Notes under the pieces: model-generated
What the model was told of the DNA's origin: nothing
The model's input: the letters and a program-made list of their open reading frames with translations, nothing else
The model's database searches: none
Position numbers and translations under genes: made by a program
Assembly (NCBI RefSeq): GCF_014837055.1
Contig: NZ_JACSPQ010000053.1
Coordinates: forward strand, 1-64,000
DNA length: 64,000 bases
Reading direction: 5' to 3'
Origin: Phocaeicola faecium
Lineage (GTDB): Bacteria > Bacteroidota > Bacteroidia > Bacteroidales > Bacteroidaceae
Part shown: positions 41,765 to 50,437 of the stretch, piece by piece
Numbering within the stretch: the stretch's first letter is position 1
How the letters are laid out: each line of letters opens with the position of its first letter

Positions 41765-42673
41765 TCAACCTTTTTGCAGTTGCTTGATGTATTTGTCTAT
41801 GATTTCGTATCCTTTCGGGTAGATGCACTTCACGTTGTCTGTCGCGCTCGACAAGTCGCTGCGTGTGAGGTATTTGTCTTTTATCTTGGCAAGTACCAGC
41901 TTGTTGTTGGCTATGACGGACTGCCACTCATAAGCGATATAGTTGTAGTAGCTAAGCTGCATCATCAGATAAGCCAGCAAGCGGTTGTTGTTGGACTTCA
42001 ATACCCCGTTCAGTTTGCAGGCGAAGAAGTCCGAAAGGATTTTCGGGGTGATTGTCGTGGTGAATATGTGCGCTTCGTTGATACATTCGACCAACAGTTT
42101 GATTTGTTGCGTTGTAAGGACTGATTTGAATGGATTGGATTTCCCGACTATCTTGGTCGGCTCAGGCTGTGCCTTCTCTTCTTCTTTTGGCTGTTCTTCT
42201 GATTTCTCATCCAAAGGAACAGAGGCATGACTGGCGTCCTCCGATTGTTGGAGGTATTCCAGATATTGGGTCTGCATGACAAGGCGCACAATGGAAGAAA
42301 AGAACGGAAGCTGCTCATCATAGCAAGTGGAAGATTGCAGGTATTTGTCCATATCAAAAGAAGAACATTGGAACGAAATATATTTTTTCCGCTCGTCAAA
42401 AGAGAGATTCTCGAAGAAACCGCTTTCCCAAAGGAAGTCCGGCATCAGTATGTCAAAACGTATATTGTGCAGGGCACGGTTCTTTTGGCATAGGGATACA
42501 AGGTTCTCGGTCACGTTGAAAATTTCTTGCCGGATGTAGTCATTCATTTGCGCTTCCGTCAGGTATTCACGCTTTAAGGCAAGCGCATTAGTTTTCATCC
42601 CGTATTCATGGGCAACACATTTATCAAGTAACTGCTGTATCTTTTTGAAGTTGGTTTCTCTGAAATCTTCCAT
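41765..42673 (-). CDS. Unknown protein near the right end of the element
   Basis: 302 residues, soluble and mostly helical; no family recognised. An acidic Glu/Lys/Pro linker (about 155-175) separates an N-terminal part from a C-terminal part containing FKSVLTTQQIKLLVECINEA and a region that looks like a DNA-binding helical bundle. It has a textbook promoter and lies 240 bp from the right att core. Position suggests a regulatory or excision-related role, unproven. Confidence 0.65.
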   Translation of the reverse strand: MEDFRETNFKKIQQLLDKCVAHEYGMKTNALALKREYLTEAQMNDYIRQEIFNVTENLVSLCQKNRALHNIRFDILMPDFLWESGFFENLSFDERKKYISFQCSSFDMDKYLQSSTCYDEQLPFFSSIVRLVMQTQYLEYLQQSEDASHASVPLDEKSEEQPKEEEKAQPEPTKIVGKSNPFKSVLTTQQIKLLVECINEAHIFTTTITPKILSDFFACKLNGVLKSNNNRLLAYLMMQLSYYNYIAYEWQSVIANNKLVLAKIKDKYLTRSDLSSATDNVKCIYPKGYEIIDKYIKQLQKG

Positions 42674-42704
42674 ATACGTTGTGCATTAAAATCGGTTTGG
42701 GTTA

Positions 42705-42734
42705 CAAAGATAAGTGATGGATACCGTTTTCAAA
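42705..42734 (-). promoter_or_regulatory. Promoter of the gene at 41765-42673
   Basis: Minus-strand TTTG (42731-42734), 18 bp, TATCTTTG (42705-42712). Confidence 0.82.
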
Positions 42735-42832
42735 GCAAACAAAAGCAGGAGAAAGGAAGAAATATGCAGCATCTTTGTTAATAAAGCATAAATATAAGGT
42801 TGCTAAAACGGCGAAAGTACTCTTTCTTTTTC

Positions 42833-42860
42833 TTTTCGTCAGGAAGTACACTTTTAGTAC
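42833..42860. repeat. Right copy of the 28-bp subterminal repeat
   Basis: 26 of 28 bases match 31980-32007 in direct orientation; 52 bp inside the right att core. Confidence 0.75.
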
Positions 42861-42875
42861 GCCCGATAAAAAGAA

Positions 42876-42909
42876 AAACCCTTGATAATCATTTGATTAT
42901 CAAGGGTTT
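42876..42909 (-). terminator. Element-borne terminator behind tRNA-Leu
   Basis: Perfect 15-bp arms 42876-42890 / 42895-42909 with an ATTT loop; on the minus strand it is followed by TTTTTCTTTTT. It lies 3 bp inside the right att core, taking the place of the native terminator now at 31824-31859. Confidence 0.9.
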
Positions 42910-42912
42910 GAA

Positions 42913-42926
42913 GTACCCAGACCCGG
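42913..42926. repeat. attR core, 14 bp, within tRNA-Leu 3' end
   Basis: Identical to 31864-31877. It covers the acceptor 3' strand and part of the T-arm of the tRNA, so the gene stays intact after insertion. Confidence 0.88.
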
Positions 42927-42997
42927 GGTCGAACCGGGATGGATGTTACTCCACTGGTGTTTGAGACCAGCGCGTCTACCGATTCCGCCATCTGGGC
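42914..42997 (-). tRNA. tRNA-Leu (CAA)
   Basis: 84-nt class II tRNA on the minus strand: acceptor GCCCAGA / TCTGGGT, anticodon stem CTGGT / ACCAG with CAA, long variable arm, T-arm CGGTTCGACCCCG. First pair is G-U. It is the integration site of the mobile element. Confidence 0.95.
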
Positions 42998-43020
42998 AAC
43001 TGTTTCGCTTAATTGCGGTG

Positions 43021-43052
43021 CAAAGGTAAGTCATTTTTCCGATACTCACAAA
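43021..43052 (-). promoter_or_regulatory. Promoter of tRNA-Leu
   Basis: Minus-strand TTTG (43049-43052), 20 bp, TACCTTTG (43021-43028). Confidence 0.85.
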
Positions 43053-43320
43053 TTTTGGAAAACTTTTTCTCTTTTAAAGCCTGAGAAAATTCTATTCGAA
43101 AAGAGGTTGAGTTCTCCGAATAGAACAGGTGAGTTTATCCGCATGAAATAAAAAAACAAAACGTTGTGTTTTTTCAAGGTTGTTCGAGGTCAGATTGACC
43201 GGTATATTATGACTGTTTGGCGGTAAAATTCAAACAAATTTTAAGAAAGAGCAGAAATATAAGGTATGTTTCTGCTTTTTTTATACATTTGCCACAAATT
43301 AAAGGGAATACATTAATATT
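43053..43320. other. Gap upstream of topA with two hairpins and a -7 box
   Basis: Inverted repeat 43090-43098 / 43117-43125 (TTCTATTCG). A hairpin 43250-43257 / 43269-43276 followed by T7 resembles a terminator, although no plus-strand gene precedes it; it may act as a leader element. TACATTTG at 43284-43291 is the likely -7 box of topA, 29 bp before its start. Confidence 0.6.
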
Positions 43321-45672
43321 ATGCAAAATAATCTTGTAATAGTCGAATCTCCGGCAAAGGCAAAAACTATTGAAAAGTTTTTAGGCGAAGGCTATAAAGT
43401 GCTTTCGAGCTACGGGCATATACGCGACTTGAAAAAATCTGATCTCAGCGTAGATATTAAAAACCATTTTGAACCGCTTTACGAAATACCGGCGGACAAA
43501 GAAGCGATTGTGAAAAAACTGAAGGCTGAAGCAGATAAAGCGGATATGGTTTGGTTGGCTTCCGATGAAGACCGCGAGGGAGAAGCTATATCATGGCATT
43601 TGTATGAAGTTCTCGGACTGACTCCGGAGAAAACCAAACGTATTGTATTCCACGAAATTACTCCGAATGCGATCAAATATGCAATCAAGCATCCGCGCGA
43701 AATAAACATTGATTTGGTTAATGCGCAGCAGGCGCGGCGCGTGCTCGACCGTATCGTGGGGTTTGAATTGTCGCCCGTGTTGTGGAGAAAAATCAAACCG
43801 GCTTTATCTGCCGGACGTGTGCAGTCGGTTGCCGTACGTTTAATCGTAGAACGAGAGCGAGAGGTACATGCTTTCGTCAGCGAACCGTCATACCGCGTAA
43901 CGGCTGTATTTACCAATGCAGAAGGGGCTGAAATAAAAACGGAATTAAATCAGCGTTTTAAGACTAAAGAAGAAGCGCAACAGTTTCTTGACAGTTGTAA
44001 AAATGCTCAATTTACGATAGAAGATATTGTTACCCGACCGATAAAGAAATCTCCGGCACCGCCGTTTACCACCTCTACCCTCCAGCAAGAGGCTGCGCGT
44101 AAATTGGGATTTACGGTGGCACAAACCATGTCTATTGCCCAGCGTTTGTACGAAAACGGATTGATTACGTACATGCGTACCGACTCTGTAAATCTTTCAG
44201 AGCTGGCGTTAGACTCCAGCCGCACGACCATACTGGAGCTGATGGGAGAGAAATATGTACACACCCGGCAGTTTGCTACGAAGACCAAAGGGGCACAGGA
44301 AGCTCACGAGGCAATCCGACCCACTTATATGTCGAACGAAACCATCGAAGGCACATGGCAGGAAGTGTATCTATATAATTTGATATGGAAGCGTACGTTG
44401 GCTTCACAAATGTCGGATGCCGAGTTGGAAAAAACAACGGCTACGATTTCTATCAGCGGACAGACAAACAAATTTACGGCTACGGGTGAAATCGTTATCT
44501 TCGACGGTTTCTTGCGTGTATATAAAGAATCGTACGATGAAGACAGTGAACAGGAGGACGAAAGCCGTCTGCTTCCTCATATAGAAATAGGAGAAATGCT
44601 GACACGGAAAGACATTACGGCTACTCAGCGTTTTTCTCAGCCCCCCTCACGCTATACCGAGGCCAGCTTGGTTCGCAAGTTAGAGGAATTAGGCATCGGG
44701 CGTCCGTCTACTTACGCGCCCACCATCTCTACGATACAAAACCGCGATTATGTAGTAAAAGGAAGCCGCGAAGGAGTGCAGCGTTCTTACGAGGTACTGC
44801 AACTCACCGGCGACAATATAACGGAAACAACACGCACCGAGGTTACCGGAAGCGAAAAGAACAAACTGATGCCTACCGATGTGGGTATCGTAGTCAACGA
44901 CTTTCTGATGGAATACTTCCCGATGATTATGGATTATAATTTCACGGCGAAAGTAGAGAAAGAGTTCGATGAAGTTGCCGAAGGTGAATGTACTTGGACC
45001 AACATGATGGAACATTTCTATGATGATTTCCATCCGCTGGTTACTGATACGAAAGAAGCAAATACCAGTAAGGCGAAAGGCGAACGCATTTTAGGGACAG
45101 ACCCTGTAAGCGGGCGACAAGTGTCGGTTAAGATAGGACGTTTCGGGCCCGTGGTTCAGGTAGGAGCTGTGGGAGAAGATGAAAAACCGCGTTTTGCTCC
45201 GCTGAGAAAGGAATTTTCGATGGAGACCATTACGCTGGAAGAGGCGCTCGACTTGTTTAAACTTCCGCGTACATTGGGCGAATGGGAAGGAAAACCCATC
45301 AGCGTAGGTATCGGCAAGTTTGGACCGTACATCCGTTACGACAATAAATTTGCTTCCATCCCGAAAGATGTTGACCCGATGAGCGTTACATTGGAAGAGG
45401 CTCAAGAACTGATTCAGAAGAAAATCGAGATGGATGCTAAAAAGGTAATCCATGAATTTGCAGATTATCCTGACCTGAAGGTATTGAACGGACGTTTCGG
45501 CCCTTATATCAGTTATCAAAAAGCTAATTACAAGATACCGGCCGAATTCGATGCCAACAACTTGGATGCGGAGGCTTGCCTGAAGTTAATCGAACTGCAA
45601 AAAAGCAAAGAAGAAATCCGTAAACCCAAAGCTGTGGCAAAAGCGACGAAGGCAACAAAGAAGAAAAAATGA
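43321..45672 (+). CDS. topA: DNA topoisomerase I
   Basis: 783-residue type IA topoisomerase that relaxes negative supercoils by cutting one strand. Toprim domain at the start (VIVESPAKAKTIEKFLG, then ASDEDREGEAISW), nucleophile Tyr284 in TYMRTDSVNLS, and EELGIGRPSTYAPTI near the middle of the core. The C-terminal part has Topo_C repeats (IGRFGPVVQ, IGKFGPYIRYD, NGRFGPYISYQ) instead of cysteine zinc fingers, and a Lys-rich tail. The first gene of an operon; its end overlaps aroK by 4 bp. Confidence 0.97.
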   Translation: MQNNLVIVESPAKAKTIEKFLGEGYKVLSSYGHIRDLKKSDLSVDIKNHFEPLYEIPADKEAIVKKLKAEADKADMVWLASDEDREGEAISWHLYEVLGLTPEKTKRIVFHEITPNAIKYAIKHPREINIDLVNAQQARRVLDRIVGFELSPVLWRKIKPALSAGRVQSVAVRLIVEREREVHAFVSEPSYRVTAVFTNAEGAEIKTELNQRFKTKEEAQQFLDSCKNAQFTIEDIVTRPIKKSPAPPFTTSTLQQEAARKLGFTVAQTMSIAQRLYENGLITYMRTDSVNLSELALDSSRTTILELMGEKYVHTRQFATKTKGAQEAHEAIRPTYMSNETIEGTWQEVYLYNLIWKRTLASQMSDAELEKTTATISISGQTNKFTATGEIVIFDGFLRVYKESYDEDSEQEDESRLLPHIEIGEMLTRKDITATQRFSQPPSRYTEASLVRKLEELGIGRPSTYAPTISTIQNRDYVVKGSREGVQRSYEVLQLTGDNITETTRTEVTGSEKNKLMPTDVGIVVNDFLMEYFPMIMDYNFTAKVEKEFDEVAEGECTWTNMMEHFYDDFHPLVTDTKEANTSKAKGERILGTDPVSGRQVSVKIGRFGPVVQVGAVGEDEKPRFAPLRKEFSMETITLEEALDLFKLPRTLGEWEGKPISVGIGKFGPYIRYDNKFASIPKDVDPMSVTLEEAQELIQKKIEMDAKKVIHEFADYPDLKVLNGRFGPYISYQKANYKIPAEFDANNLDAEACLKLIELQKSKEEIRKPKAVAKATKATKKKK

Positions 45673-46193
45673 AACGTATCTTTTTAATCGGTTATATGGG
45701 TTCGGGCAAAACTACGTTGGGAAAAGCATACGCCCGCGAGAACGAATTGGCTTTCATCGATTTGGATTGGTACATTGAAGAACGTATGCATCAATCTATC
45801 AGTGATTTGTTCGCCAAACAAGGTGAAGCCGGTTTCCGGGAACTGGAACGGAAAATGCTTCACGAAGCAGGTGAATTTGAGGATACGGTGATAGCTTGCG
45901 GAGGAGGAACTCCCTGTTTTTTCGATAACATGGAGTATATGAATGCTGCCGGCGACACGGTGTTCTTGGATGTGCATCCCGATGTCTTGTTCCGCCGACT
46001 GAAAGTCGCAAAAGCCAAACGCCCGCTGTTGGCAAACAAAACCGACGAAGAACTGATGGATACAATTATTTCTACTTTGAAAAGACGTTTGCCTTTTTAT
46101 GAACAGGCGCACTTTCGCTTTAACGGCGAGAAATTGGAAAATCGGGAGCAGATAAGCGAATCTGTCCGCCGACTGAAAGAGTTGTTATCGTAA
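45669..46193 (+). CDS. aroK: Shikimate kinase
   Basis: 174-residue nucleoside-monophosphate-kinase-like enzyme phosphorylating shikimate in chorismate synthesis. P-loop GYMGSGKTTLGK (8-19), substrate residues in DLDWYIEERM and EAGFRELE, the CGGGTPCF loop, and the lid arginine region AKRPLLA. Start ATG overlaps the topA stop (ATGA), so the two are coupled. Usual length for the family. Confidence 0.95.
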   Translation: MKRIFLIGYMGSGKTTLGKAYARENELAFIDLDWYIEERMHQSISDLFAKQGEAGFRELERKMLHEAGEFEDTVIACGGGTPCFFDNMEYMNAAGDTVFLDVHPDVLFRRLKVAKAKRPLLANKTDEELMDTIISTLKRRLPFYEQAHFRFNGEKLENREQISESVRRLKELLS

Positions 46194-46227
46194 ATCCAAA
46201 TATTAATTTGAATTTTTATGTTGTGAA

Positions 46228-48120
46228 ATGAGAAAATGGCGTATTGAAGATTCTGAAGAACTCTACAACATTACGGGGTGGGGTGTTTCGTACTTTGGTA
46301 TTAATGACAAAGGTCATGTAGTAGTAACTCCGCGTAAAGACGGCGTAGCTGTCGACCTGAAAGAACTGGTCGATGAACTGCAATTAAGAGACGTGACAGC
46401 TCCTATGCTGGTACGTTTCCCGGACATTTTGGACAATCGAATCGAAAAAATATCGAACTGTTTTGATTTGGCTGCCAAAGAATATGGCTATGGAGGCGAA
46501 AACTTTATCATTTATCCGATTAAGGTGAACCAAATGCAGCCCGTAGTAGAAGAGATAATCAGCCACGGAAAAAAATTTAATCTGGGACTGGAAGCAGGGT
46601 CGAAACCGGAACTTCATGCAGTCATAGCGATTAATACCGACTCTGATTCGCTGATTATCTGCAACGGATATAAGGATGAAAGTTACATTGAGCTTGCTTT
46701 ACTGGCTCAGAAGATGGGAAAGCGTATTTTCCTTGTGGTAGAAAAGCTGAACGAACTCCGTCTGATTGCCAAGATGGCAAAACAGTTGAATGTCCGCCCC
46801 AATATCGGTATCCGTATCAAGCTGGCTTCATCGGGCAGCGGAAAATGGGAAGAGAGCGGTGGAGACGCAAGCAAGTTCGGACTGACATCGAGTGAACTGC
46901 TCGAAGCGCTTGATTTCTTGGAAAAGAAAGAAATGCGGGATTGCTTGAAGTTGATTCATTTCCATATCGGCAGTCAGGTAACCAAAATACGTCGCATCAA
47001 AACGGCTTTGCGCGAGGCATCTCAATTTTACGTGCAACTTTATCAGTTGGGCTTCCCTGTTGAGTTTGTCGACATTGGCGGAGGTTTGGGTGTGGATTAT
47101 GACGGTACACGCTCGTCGTACAGCGAAAGCAGCGTAAACTATTCCATCCAAGAATATGTCAACGACTCCATCTCTATCATGGTAGACGCAAGCAACAAGA
47201 ATAACATTCCGCATCCGAATATTATTACTGAAAGCGGACGTTCGCTTACGGCACACCACTCGGTACTGATATTCGAGGTGCTTGAAACGGCTTCCCTGCC
47301 TGAGATGGACGAGGACTTTGAAGTGAGTCCGGATGCCCACGAATTGGTACAGGAGCTTTATCAAATCTGGGACAACCTGAACCAAAGCCGTATGCTGGAA
47401 GCATGGCATGACGCACAGCAGATTCGCGAAGAGTCGTTGGATTTGTTCAGCCACGGAATTGTAGACCTCAAGACACGTGCTCAAATCGAACGGATGTATT
47501 GGTCGGTTACGCGGGAAATCAATCAGATTGCATCCGGATTAAAACATGCACCCGATGAGTTCCGTAATTTAGACAAGCTGTTAGCTGACAAATATTTCTG
47601 TAATTTCTCGCTCTTCCAGTCGCTGCCGGATTCATGGGCTATTGACCAAATATTCCCCATTATGCCGATACAGCGTTTAGACGAGCGTCCCGACCGTACA
47701 GCCACCTTGCAGGATATAACTTGCGACTCGGACGGAAAGATTGCAAACTTCGTTTCTACCCGAAACGTATCTCACGACCTTCCGGTACATACCATCAAGG
47801 CAAAAGAGTCTTACTATATCGGTGTATTCCTTGTTGGGGCTTATCAGGAAATATTGGGAGATATGCACAACCTGTTTGGCGATACCAATGCCGTTCACGT
47901 CAGCGTAAACGAAAAAGGCTATACCATCGATCAAGTCATCGACGGAGAAACAGTTGCCGAGGTATTGGATTACGTACAATATAATCCCAAGAAGTTAGTG
48001 CGCACACTGGAAACATGGGTTACGAAGTCGGTGAAAGAAGGCAAAATCTCTTTGGAAGAAGGAAAAGAGTTCTTGGCCAATTACCGTTCGGGACTTTACG
48101 GATATACTTATTTGGAATAA
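46228..48120 (+). CDS. speA: Biosynthetic arginine decarboxylase
   Basis: 630-residue PLP fold III enzyme converting arginine to agmatine for polyamine synthesis. PLP lysine 99 in YPIKVNQ, HFHIGSQ and DIGGGLGVDYDG for phosphate binding, and TESGRSLTAHHSV. The long helical insertion and C-terminal part typical of SpeA are present. It lies 34 bp after aroK and 18 bp before argB, so arginine making and arginine use are encoded side by side in one operon. Confidence 0.96.
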   Translation: MRKWRIEDSEELYNITGWGVSYFGINDKGHVVVTPRKDGVAVDLKELVDELQLRDVTAPMLVRFPDILDNRIEKISNCFDLAAKEYGYGGENFIIYPIKVNQMQPVVEEIISHGKKFNLGLEAGSKPELHAVIAINTDSDSLIICNGYKDESYIELALLAQKMGKRIFLVVEKLNELRLIAKMAKQLNVRPNIGIRIKLASSGSGKWEESGGDASKFGLTSSELLEALDFLEKKEMRDCLKLIHFHIGSQVTKIRRIKTALREASQFYVQLYQLGFPVEFVDIGGGLGVDYDGTRSSYSESSVNYSIQEYVNDSISIMVDASNKNNIPHPNIITESGRSLTAHHSVLIFEVLETASLPEMDEDFEVSPDAHELVQELYQIWDNLNQSRMLEAWHDAQQIREESLDLFSHGIVDLKTRAQIERMYWSVTREINQIASGLKHAPDEFRNLDKLLADKYFCNFSLFQSLPDSWAIDQIFPIMPIQRLDERPDRTATLQDITCDSDGKIANFVSTRNVSHDLPVHTIKAKESYYIGVFLVGAYQEILGDMHNLFGDTNAVHVSVNEKGYTIDQVIDGETVAEVLDYVQYNPKKLVRTLETWVTKSVKEGKISLEEGKEFLANYRSGLYGYTYLE

Positions 48121-48138
48121 TCTGCTAATGTAAAGCAC

Positions 48139-48909
48139 ATGGAGAAACTGACTATAATAAAAGTAGGCGGAAAAATAGTGGAAGAAGCAGATACGCTTAA
48201 CCAACTGTTAGACAACTTTTCCGCTCTGCCGGGTTACAAGCTGCTTGTACACGGCGGAGGACGTTCGGCTACCAAGCTGGCTGCCCAATTAGGCATAGAG
48301 AGCCAAATGGTAAACGGTCGCCGTATCACCGATGCCGAAACCTTAAAGGTAGTAACGATGGTTTATGGCGGACTGGTCAATAAAAACATCGTTGCCGGAT
48401 TGCAGGCTAAGGGAGTAAATGCCATCGGACTGACGGGTGCCGACTTAAATGTTATCCGTTCGGTAAAACGCCCGGTAAAGGATGTGGATTATGGTTTTGT
48501 GGGAGATGTGGAAGCAGTAAACGGCGAAATGCTTGCTTCGCTGATTCATCAGAACATTGTTCCGGTGATGGCGCCGCTCACTCACGACGGTAAAGGCAAT
48601 ATGCTTAACACCAACGCAGATACCATTGCAGGCGAAACAGCCAAAGCCCTTGCCAAGCTGTTCGATGTTACATTGGTTTATTGCTTCGAAAAGAAAGGCG
48701 TATTGCGCGATGCCGATGATGACGACAGCGTAATCCCAGTCATTACCCCCGAACTGTTCCGGCAATACGTAGTAGAGGGTGTGATACAAGGCGGAATGAT
48801 TCCGAAATTAGAAAACTCTTTTTCTGCCGTCGAAGCAGGCGTCAGCCGGGTTATAATCACCTTAGCTTCAGCCATTAATCAGGATGCAGGTACGGTAATC
48901 AAAAAATAA
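48139..48909 (+). CDS. argB: Acetylglutamate kinase family protein (ArgB)
   Basis: 256-residue amino-acid kinase family member for the second step of arginine synthesis. IIKVGGKIVEEAD and LLVHGGGRSATKLA bind phosphates, NGRRITDAETLKVV is the acyl-glutamate loop, and MLNTNADTIAGETAKAL is the C-terminal nucleotide block. Bacteroides species are known to make arginine through succinylated intermediates, so the real substrate may be N-succinylglutamate. Last gene of the topA-aroK-speA-argB operon, followed by a terminator. Confidence 0.92.
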   Translation: MEKLTIIKVGGKIVEEADTLNQLLDNFSALPGYKLLVHGGGRSATKLAAQLGIESQMVNGRRITDAETLKVVTMVYGGLVNKNIVAGLQAKGVNAIGLTGADLNVIRSVKRPVKDVDYGFVGDVEAVNGEMLASLIHQNIVPVMAPLTHDGKGNMLNTNADTIAGETAKALAKLFDVTLVYCFEKKGVLRDADDDDSVIPVITPELFRQYVVEGVIQGGMIPKLENSFSAVEAGVSRVIITLASAINQDAGTVIKK

Positions 48910-48922
48910 TTCAAAAAAAATC

Positions 48923-48958
48923 GACGGGTGAGTGTAACATTTCTGCTACTCACCCGTC
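48923..48958 (+). terminator. Terminator of the topA-argB operon
   Basis: Perfect 11-bp arms 48923-48933 / 48948-48958 (GACGGGTGAGT), 13 bp after argB. A strong GC-rich stem, A-run before it. Confidence 0.82.
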
Positions 48959-48974
48959 ATTATTATAGAAAGCG

Positions 48975-49484
48975 ATGGAAGAAATCAGTTTCCGAAACGA
49001 TATACTCCCCCTGAAAGATAAACTCTTCAGGCTGGCGCTTCGCATTACGTTAAATCGTGCCGAGGCGGAAGATATTGTACAGGATACGCTGATTAGGGTG
49101 TGGAACAAGCGCGACGAATGGCAGACATTGGAATCGGTAGAAGCCTACTGTCTGACCGTAACACGTAATCTCGCCATCGACCGCAGCCAGAGAAAGGAAG
49201 CGCAGAATATGGAACTTACTCCCGAAACGCAGGAGTTGACCGACGGCGTTACCCCTGACAGGCAAATGGAGCGGGACGAGCAACTGCACTTGATTCATCG
49301 TTTGGTTAACGAACTCCCTGAAAAGCAGCGCACGATATTCCAACTGCGCGATATTGAAGGGAAAAGTTACAAAGAGATTGCCGAAATAATGGGCTTGACG
49401 GAAGAGCAAGTGAAAGTAAATCTTTTCCGGGCAAGACAGCGAATTAGATTAAAATATAACGAAATTGATGCGTATGGACTATAA
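48975..49484 (+). CDS. ECF-type RNA polymerase sigma factor
   Basis: 169 residues with sigma region 2 (LFRLALRITLNRAEAEDIVQ, TLIRVWNKRDEW) and region 4 (ELPEKQRTIFQLRDIEGKSY then EIAEIMGLTEEQVKVNLFRA). It would direct RNA polymerase to a specialised promoter set. It overlaps the next gene by 11 bp, the usual sigma/anti-sigma layout. No FecR or SusC/D-like pair follows, so a nutrient-uptake role is less likely than a stress response. Confidence 0.93.
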   Translation: MEEISFRNDILPLKDKLFRLALRITLNRAEAEDIVQDTLIRVWNKRDEWQTLESVEAYCLTVTRNLAIDRSQRKEAQNMELTPETQELTDGVTPDRQMERDEQLHLIHRLVNELPEKQRTIFQLRDIEGKSYKEIAEIMGLTEEQVKVNLFRARQRIRLKYNEIDAYGL

Positions 49485-49956
49485 ATATATCGAACAACTG
49501 ATAGAACGGTACTGGGACTGTGAAACCTCGGCAGAGGAGGAACAGATTCTGCGCATGTTCTTCAGCCAGACGGAAATACCGGCCCATCTGCTGCGTTACA
49601 AATCTTTGTTTGCCTACCAGAAGAGTGAACAGGAGATAGGATTAGGCAGCGACTTTGACAAGCGCATCTTGGAAGAAATAGAACGGCCCACGGTAAAGGC
49701 TCGCCGCCTGACGTTGCAAACACGTTTCATGCCGCTGTTCAAGGCTGCCGCTGTAATCGCATTGATATTCAGTGTAGGCGGAGTGATGAAACATTCGCTC
49801 TCAGACGGCAATGGCGCGGGAGTCATTTACGTTCACGACCAGTTTGAACGCCGTTCTACCGATCCGCAGGTAGCATACGAAGGCGATTCGGTAAAGTCGC
49901 CGTTGGAAAAGGTTACCGAACAACCTCCCGTAGTGGGAAGAAACCATAAACAATGA
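49474..49956 (+). CDS. Probable anti-sigma-like membrane protein
   Basis: 160 residues from the ATG at 49474 (alternatives 49468 ATG and 49465 TTG). A cytoplasmic N-terminus MDYKYIEQLIERYWDCETSA, EEEQILRMFF resembles the N-terminal helices of proteins that partner ECF sigma factors in Bacteroides. One TM helix lies at about 93-112 (AAAVIALIFSVGGVM) and a short periplasmic tail follows. Overlap with the sigma gene suggests it controls the sigma factor; there is no recognisable zinc-binding anti-sigma motif, so this is inferred. Confidence 0.75.
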   Translation: MDYKYIEQLIERYWDCETSAEEEQILRMFFSQTEIPAHLLRYKSLFAYQKSEQEIGLGSDFDKRILEEIERPTVKARRLTLQTRFMPLFKAAAVIALIFSVGGVMKHSLSDGNGAGVIYVHDQFERRSTDPQVAYEGDSVKSPLEKVTEQPPVVGRNHKQ

Positions 49957-50061
49957 ACATTTTCATTTGCTTTTATATATAGTTAGTACTTTCTTAAAAC
50001 AAACACACGAAGCTGCGAAGTTTCAATTCTCTCAAATTAAAATTACTAACTCAATACAAGA

Positions 50062-50095
50062 AAGGGTTACCGCGTGATGCGGCAACCCTTTTTGT
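50062..50095 (+). terminator. Terminator after the sigma operon
   Basis: Arms 50062-50073 / 50079-50090 (AAGGGTTACCGC with one mismatch) followed by TTTTTG. Confidence 0.82.
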
Positions 50096-50113
50096 TTATT
50101 GCAATACAGGACT

Positions 50114-50437
50114 TTACTCTTTATCATATTCGCTCTTCCGTTTCGGATTCATCGGGAACCATCCTTTTTTTACCCGTTCGCGTTGTTCGAACAGCTCTTT
50201 GATGGTCCAGAATGAGGAAAACGAGAATACACCCAGCAGTGAGGAAAACACAAGGTTATGAACCATTACCGAACCAATGATGCCTGCCACCCCCAGTAAC
50301 AAGAACAGCCACCAGCATCGTGTGCCCCAGTAATATTCCGCTTTCACCACCACCGGATGAAACAGCCCGATAATGAGGAACGTACAAATTCCCACTACGA
50401 TGCCGCCTATGTGATAATCAGCCATCCACTCCGTCAT
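50114..50437 (-). CDS. DUF4491 family membrane protein
   Basis: 107 residues with three hydrophobic helices (IGGIVVGICTFLIIGLFHPV, WWLFLLLGVAGIIGSVM, LVFSSLLGVFSFSSFWTI) and an ending ELFEQRERVKKGWFPMNPKR typical of DUF4491. Function unknown. Its start overlaps the stop of the Lrp gene by 4 bp, so the two are co-expressed. Confidence 0.85.
   Translation of the reverse strand: MTEWMADYHIGGIVVGICTFLIIGLFHPVVVKAEYYWGTRCWWLFLLLGVAGIIGSVMVHNLVFSSLLGVFSFSSFWTIKELFEQRERVKKGWFPMNPKRKSEYDKE

Larger units (their letters stand above)
31864..42926. mobile_element. Integrative and mobilizable element (NBU-like) in tRNA-Leu
   Basis: 11.06 kb segment bounded by perfect 14-bp direct repeats (31864-31877 and 42913-42926) that copy the 3' end of tRNA-Leu. 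It carries integrase, accessory nuclease, Kup transporter, membrane protein, relaxase, MobC-like protein, candidate oriT, primase, RepA-like ATPase, HTH protein and an unknown gene. There are no conjugation (tra) genes, so transfer would need a helper element. NBU1 of Bacteroides is known to integrate in a tRNA-Leu gene with a short att core, and the gene set matches that class. Confidence 0.92.
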
